DNA of 64,000 nucleotides. Source: Clostridiaceae bacterium. GTDB taxonomy: Bacteria > Bacillota > Clostridia > SK-Y3. How positions within the stretch are numbered: position 1 is the first letter of the stretch; each line of letters starts with the position of its first letter. This document shows, piece after piece, positions 62,801 through 64,000 of the stretch. The notes below the pieces were generated by a model. That model was not told the DNA's origin, made no database searches, and saw only the letters and a program-made list of their open reading frames with translations. The stretch lies in contig JAAYHJ010000063.1 of the NCBI GenBank assembly GCA_012735465.1, positions 1 to 64,000 on the forward strand, written 5' to 3'. Both the position numbers and the translations under genes were made by a program.

Positions 62801-62893
62801 TACATATGTCAAGCTTATTATCACAACTAACATATAAATAATCAAACTTATTTTTTTATAGTAATGACCTGTTTTTTTCATAAGCCTTTTCAC
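59807..62893 (-). CDS. Secreted modular GH43 enzyme (xylosidase/arabinofuranosidase type) with CBM6 and LamG
   Basis: Extracellular hemicellulase of about 1028 residues. A signal peptide ends near VKA (residue ~35). The GH43 five-blade catalytic domain (about 45-355) starts INPIIPGDYSDLDVIRVGSDYYM with the catalytic-base Asp at about 62. The usual D-P-D there is D-L-D. A Glu in SGSEANKIYKINGYYYFF is the likely acid. A beta-sandwich GH43-C2-like domain (about 366-560), a CBM6 (about 570-690, IEAESFTAQSG...), a LamG/concanavalin domain (about 700-910) and a ~110-residue beta-rich tail follow. There is no dockerin and no S-layer motif, so it is probably a free enzyme. The start is GTG 62893, better spaced from AAAGGAG than GTG 62899. 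Confidence 0.92.
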   Translation of the reverse strand: MKRLMKKTGHYYKKISLIIYMLVVIISLTYVNVKADVGFKGAWGDQGDGTYINPIIPGDYSDLDVIRVGSDYYMISSTMQLSPGMVVLHSKDLVNWEIIGHVVNDMTQISESYNYTRMDGYGRGIWAGAIRYHDNKFWVYFGVPEVGYFMSTATNPAGPWEPLTRVTMDNDPNFPGAGWNDCCPFWDDDGQGYFVGTNFYDGYKIHLFKMSEDGKKLISSSDTVIHQESGSEANKIYKINGYYYFFHSETTTGRRNVYMLRSKNIFGDGGSPGKAGTYEHKCVIQSIGNDREPNQGGLVQTEDGSWYFVTHHGSMSLEGRPVSLLPISWVDDWPILGVDSNNDGIGEMVWSGTKPINGYPIKFPQSSDDFESLTLSPQWEWNYQPRADKWSLSERPGYLRLHAFKPLSTDNLFKAGNTISQRFMRTDFGVATTKIDIGNMANGQEAGLTHFDGGSRYCTIGVVQKNGVKYFRYREYPNGPDILGPEISSSATTVWFKSIMNNSQNIAFMYSLDGKNFTQLGGTYNLSGANYRGNRIGIYCYNNEAESGYVDVDWFDYRYNEKPIDAFSKIEAESFTAQSGNIEVESCSDVEKGQNIVVTGNDGYTSYSNIDFASGAAMISVRVAGTSPGSIEVRVDGPSGKLLGSISVPSTDGEQVWQTVTANIERVTGIHDLYLVYKTDGNFNVNWFEFSESTSSIKPNPILQYLFDGDVNDSTENKNHGILHKGVGLPTASFVFDSKFGTVLSLPGGKNGNYVQIPGDVLYGTDSITVTGWIYVNSSANYQRFFDFGINDKKYLFCMPTETYNTKISINSYINGAEQGVTVDPIPLNEWHHLAVVLDSANTTMRVYLDGVLVGYNTNVTLGISQIIDQDPSKNFFYIGKSQYGSDPELNGKLYDFRIYDTPLSSAQVREVMNEANNSIKPVFDINTTFNLDELKPGNTIDANVSVTNIKSSIKSVMAIVALYDENDRMINMSYNSRSISVGKTENLRAGFRLPPNTDGYKVKVFVWDGTDLSKTNMIPLSDVVILD

Positions 62894-62920
62894 TCTCACT
62901 ATCTCCTTTGCAAAATATTT

Positions 62921-62951
62921 TGCCCATTAGCAAATAAGTTGCCAATGGGCA
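62921..62951 (-). terminator. Hairpin between the ACT gene and the GH43 gene
   Basis: TGCCCATTAGCAA and TTGCCAATGGGCA pair over 13 positions with one mismatch around ATAAG. On the minus strand only AAATATTTT follows, so it is a weak terminator for the ACT transcript. It may also shield GH43 from read-through. Confidence 0.5.
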
Positions 62952-63021
62952 TTTTGATTCTTACTCCCAATAGATGCGCACGTGTTTCCTTGCTATGTAA
63001 AATAATGGGAAACTAATTAAA

Positions 63022-63453
63022 TTACAACTCGTATACCCTTTCGGCAGGTAATACTCTTATGTTATTCTTATCTAACACTTGTACGGCTTTTTCCGGTTCC
63101 TCCACACGCAAAATTACCAGAGCTTCATTTGTTGCCTTTCCTACGAAAGCATACATGTATTCAATTCCAATGGATGCATCATCAAGAACACGTAATGCCG
63201 CTGCCAGGCCCCCCGGTTCATCTACAACCGCAATTGCAATCACATCCGTACAACTTACCGTAAAGCCGTTTTCTTTTAATATTCTCTCCGCTTGTTCAGG
63301 TTTATTGACAATCAGCCTGAGAATACCAAAATCGGTTGTATCTGCTATGGATAATGCACTAATGTCTATATCGTTTTTGCCAAGGATACTGGTCACTTCG
63401 GCTAATCGTCCGGATTTGTTTTCAAGGAAAACAGAGATTTGCTTGACTAACAT
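63022..63453 (-). CDS. Tandem ACT-domain regulatory protein
   Basis: A 143-residue protein made of two ACT amino-acid-binding domains: KQISVFLENKSGRLAEVTSILGKNDIDISALSI (1-~67), then VIAIAVVDEPGGLAAALRVLDDASIGIEYMYAF (~70-143). AGGAGG lies 7 bp before ATG 63453. Such proteins are regularly encoded with a phenylacetate-CoA ligase homologue, as here (78 bp apart on the same strand). A role as an amino-acid sensor for that enzyme is inferred. Confidence 0.9.
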   Translation of the reverse strand: MLVKQISVFLENKSGRLAEVTSILGKNDIDISALSIADTTDFGILRLIVNKPEQAERILKENGFTVSCTDVIAIAVVDEPGGLAAALRVLDDASIGIEYMYAFVGKATNEALVILRVEEPEKAVQVLDKNNIRVLPAERVYEL

Positions 63454-63531
63454 AAGAATACCTCCTTTTTATCATATATGGATAATTACCCCATTATAGA
63501 GCCTTTATAACGTAAAAGGGGAACTAATCCA

Positions 63532-64000
63532 TTATTTTAAGTTTCTCTTATCAATGACTCTTTTTGCTTTTCCTTCACTTCTTTCAATGGTTTTTGGCTC
63601 AACCAACCGAACTTTTGCCGTTATGCCCAGTGTGCTTTCAATCTCGCGCCTGATCTTGTTTTCCAATTCCTCCAAACGTTTTATTTCGTCAGAAAACAGT
63701 TTATCCGATACTTCTACCAATATTTCCAGTGTATCCAATTTTCCTACCCTGTCCACAATCAACAGGTAATGAGGCGCTGTTTCACCAATTTCTAACAATA
63801 CGCTTTCAATCTGCGACGGAAATACATTCACACCTCGAATTATCAACATATCGTCGGTACGTCCGGAAACCCTACTCATCCGCACAAGGGTTCTACCACA
63901 TTCACATTTTTCATAGGTAAGGGAAGAGATATCCCTGGTGCGATAGCGTATCAGAGGAATTCCTTCTTTTGTAATGGTGGTAAATACTAATTCCCCTTTT
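63532..64000 (-). CDS. paaK: Phenylacetate-CoA ligase, C-terminal part (cut by window edge)
   Basis: The last ~155 residues of an adenylate-forming ligase whose start lies beyond the window. It reads in frame from 64000: [24 protein letters not shown], then the ATP/CoA hinge [23 protein letters not shown]. The catalytic Lys is in [17 protein letters not shown], the PaaK C-terminus. It makes aryl-CoA from phenylacetate or a related aromatic (indole-, hydroxyphenyl-) acid, often from amino-acid fermentation. The adjacent ACT gene supports a link to amino acids. Confidence 0.92.
   Translation of the reverse strand, partial: KGELVFTTITKEGIPLIRYRTRDISSLTYEKCECGRTLVRMSRVSGRTDDMLIIRGVNVFPSQIESVLLEIGETAPHYLLIVDRVGKLDTLEILVEVSDKLFSDEIKRLEELENKIRREIESTLGITAKVRLVEPKTIERSEGKAKRVIDKRNLK

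Noticed and set aside
1-64000. tRNA, rRNA, CRISPR arrays, insertion sequences or prophage genes
   Set aside because: I found no tRNA-like cloverleaf ending, regular repeat-spacer pattern, transposase frame or phage structural gene. The only integrase-like genes are xerD and the pair at 55-57 kb.

Overview
The window is chromosomal DNA of a low-GC, endospore-forming anaerobe of the class Clostridia. Core gene blocks follow Firmicute order: smc-ftsY-ylxM-ffh-rpsP-khpA-rimM-trmD-rplS-lepB-rbgA, spoIIM-xerD-pdp-dacF, scpA-scpB-ytfJ-dac-rluB, and cmk-plsC-ispH/rpsA. Spore genes (spoIIM, ytfJ, dacF), a Na+-linked biotin decarboxylase cluster and a large secreted GH43 xylan-degrading enzyme point to a saccharolytic, probably plant-polysaccharide-degrading, clostridium. 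The species cannot be named from the sequence. I found no rRNA, tRNA, CRISPR array, insertion sequence or prophage.

Layout. 1-10.9 kb (+): chromosome condensation, signal recognition and ribosome/tRNA maturation. 11.0-12.5 kb (+): a PII-like small protein paired with a CPA2 cation/proton antiporter. 12.5-16.2 kb (-): rnhB, a FliK-like protein, an FlhB-tail protein (ylqH), yraN and an M19 dipeptidase, led by a promoter with a LexA-type box at its start site. 16.6-34.9 kb (+): an aminotransferase, purB, proC, a DUF3866 protein, spoIIM, xerD, pdp, two D,D-carboxypeptidases, a foldase, lysA, an M50 protease, scpAB, ytfJ, rluB and speE. 35.2-40.3 kb (+): a five-gene biotin-dependent carboxyltransferase / Na+ pump cluster. 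41-49.9 kb (+): a 55-aa DUF4264 protein, an RpiR regulator, a histidine phosphatase, an HI0933 flavoprotein, a HutP-family protein, aroH, cmk, plsC, an ispH-S1 fusion and cheR. 49.9-50.3 kb (-): two very small membrane-peptide genes. 50.5-53.3 kb: an anchored protein of unknown function, a ComK-like regulator and a DUF1624 membrane protein. 53.5-59.7 kb: miaB, a catalytically degenerate tyrosine recombinase beside an intact one, the divergent yneA/lexA SOS pair, and the ynbB-like lyase. 59.8-64 kb (-): a modular GH43 enzyme, a tandem-ACT protein and the C-terminal end of a phenylacetate-CoA ligase cut by the window edge.

How it fits together. The first block is a housekeeping superoperon linking SRP targeting (ftsY, ffh, ylxM) with ribosomal protein and rRNA/tRNA maturation genes. 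Control elements visible in the DNA are an L19-type mRNA leader before rplS, a promoter followed at once by an intrinsic terminator before ylxM, and a hairpin that covers the Shine-Dalgarno of the second carboxypeptidase gene. The lexA/yneA intergenic region carries three LexA boxes, two of them placed in or on the core promoters. A fourth box at the rnhB operon promoter suggests that operon belongs to the same SOS regulon.

Most worth following up: the degenerate/intact recombinase pair with a perfect 13-bp inverted repeat before the active gene, the LexA box on the rnhB operon, the PII-like/antiporter pair, the ComK-like and HutP-like regulators outside their classical settings, and the two tiny Gly/Tyr/Cys membrane peptides.
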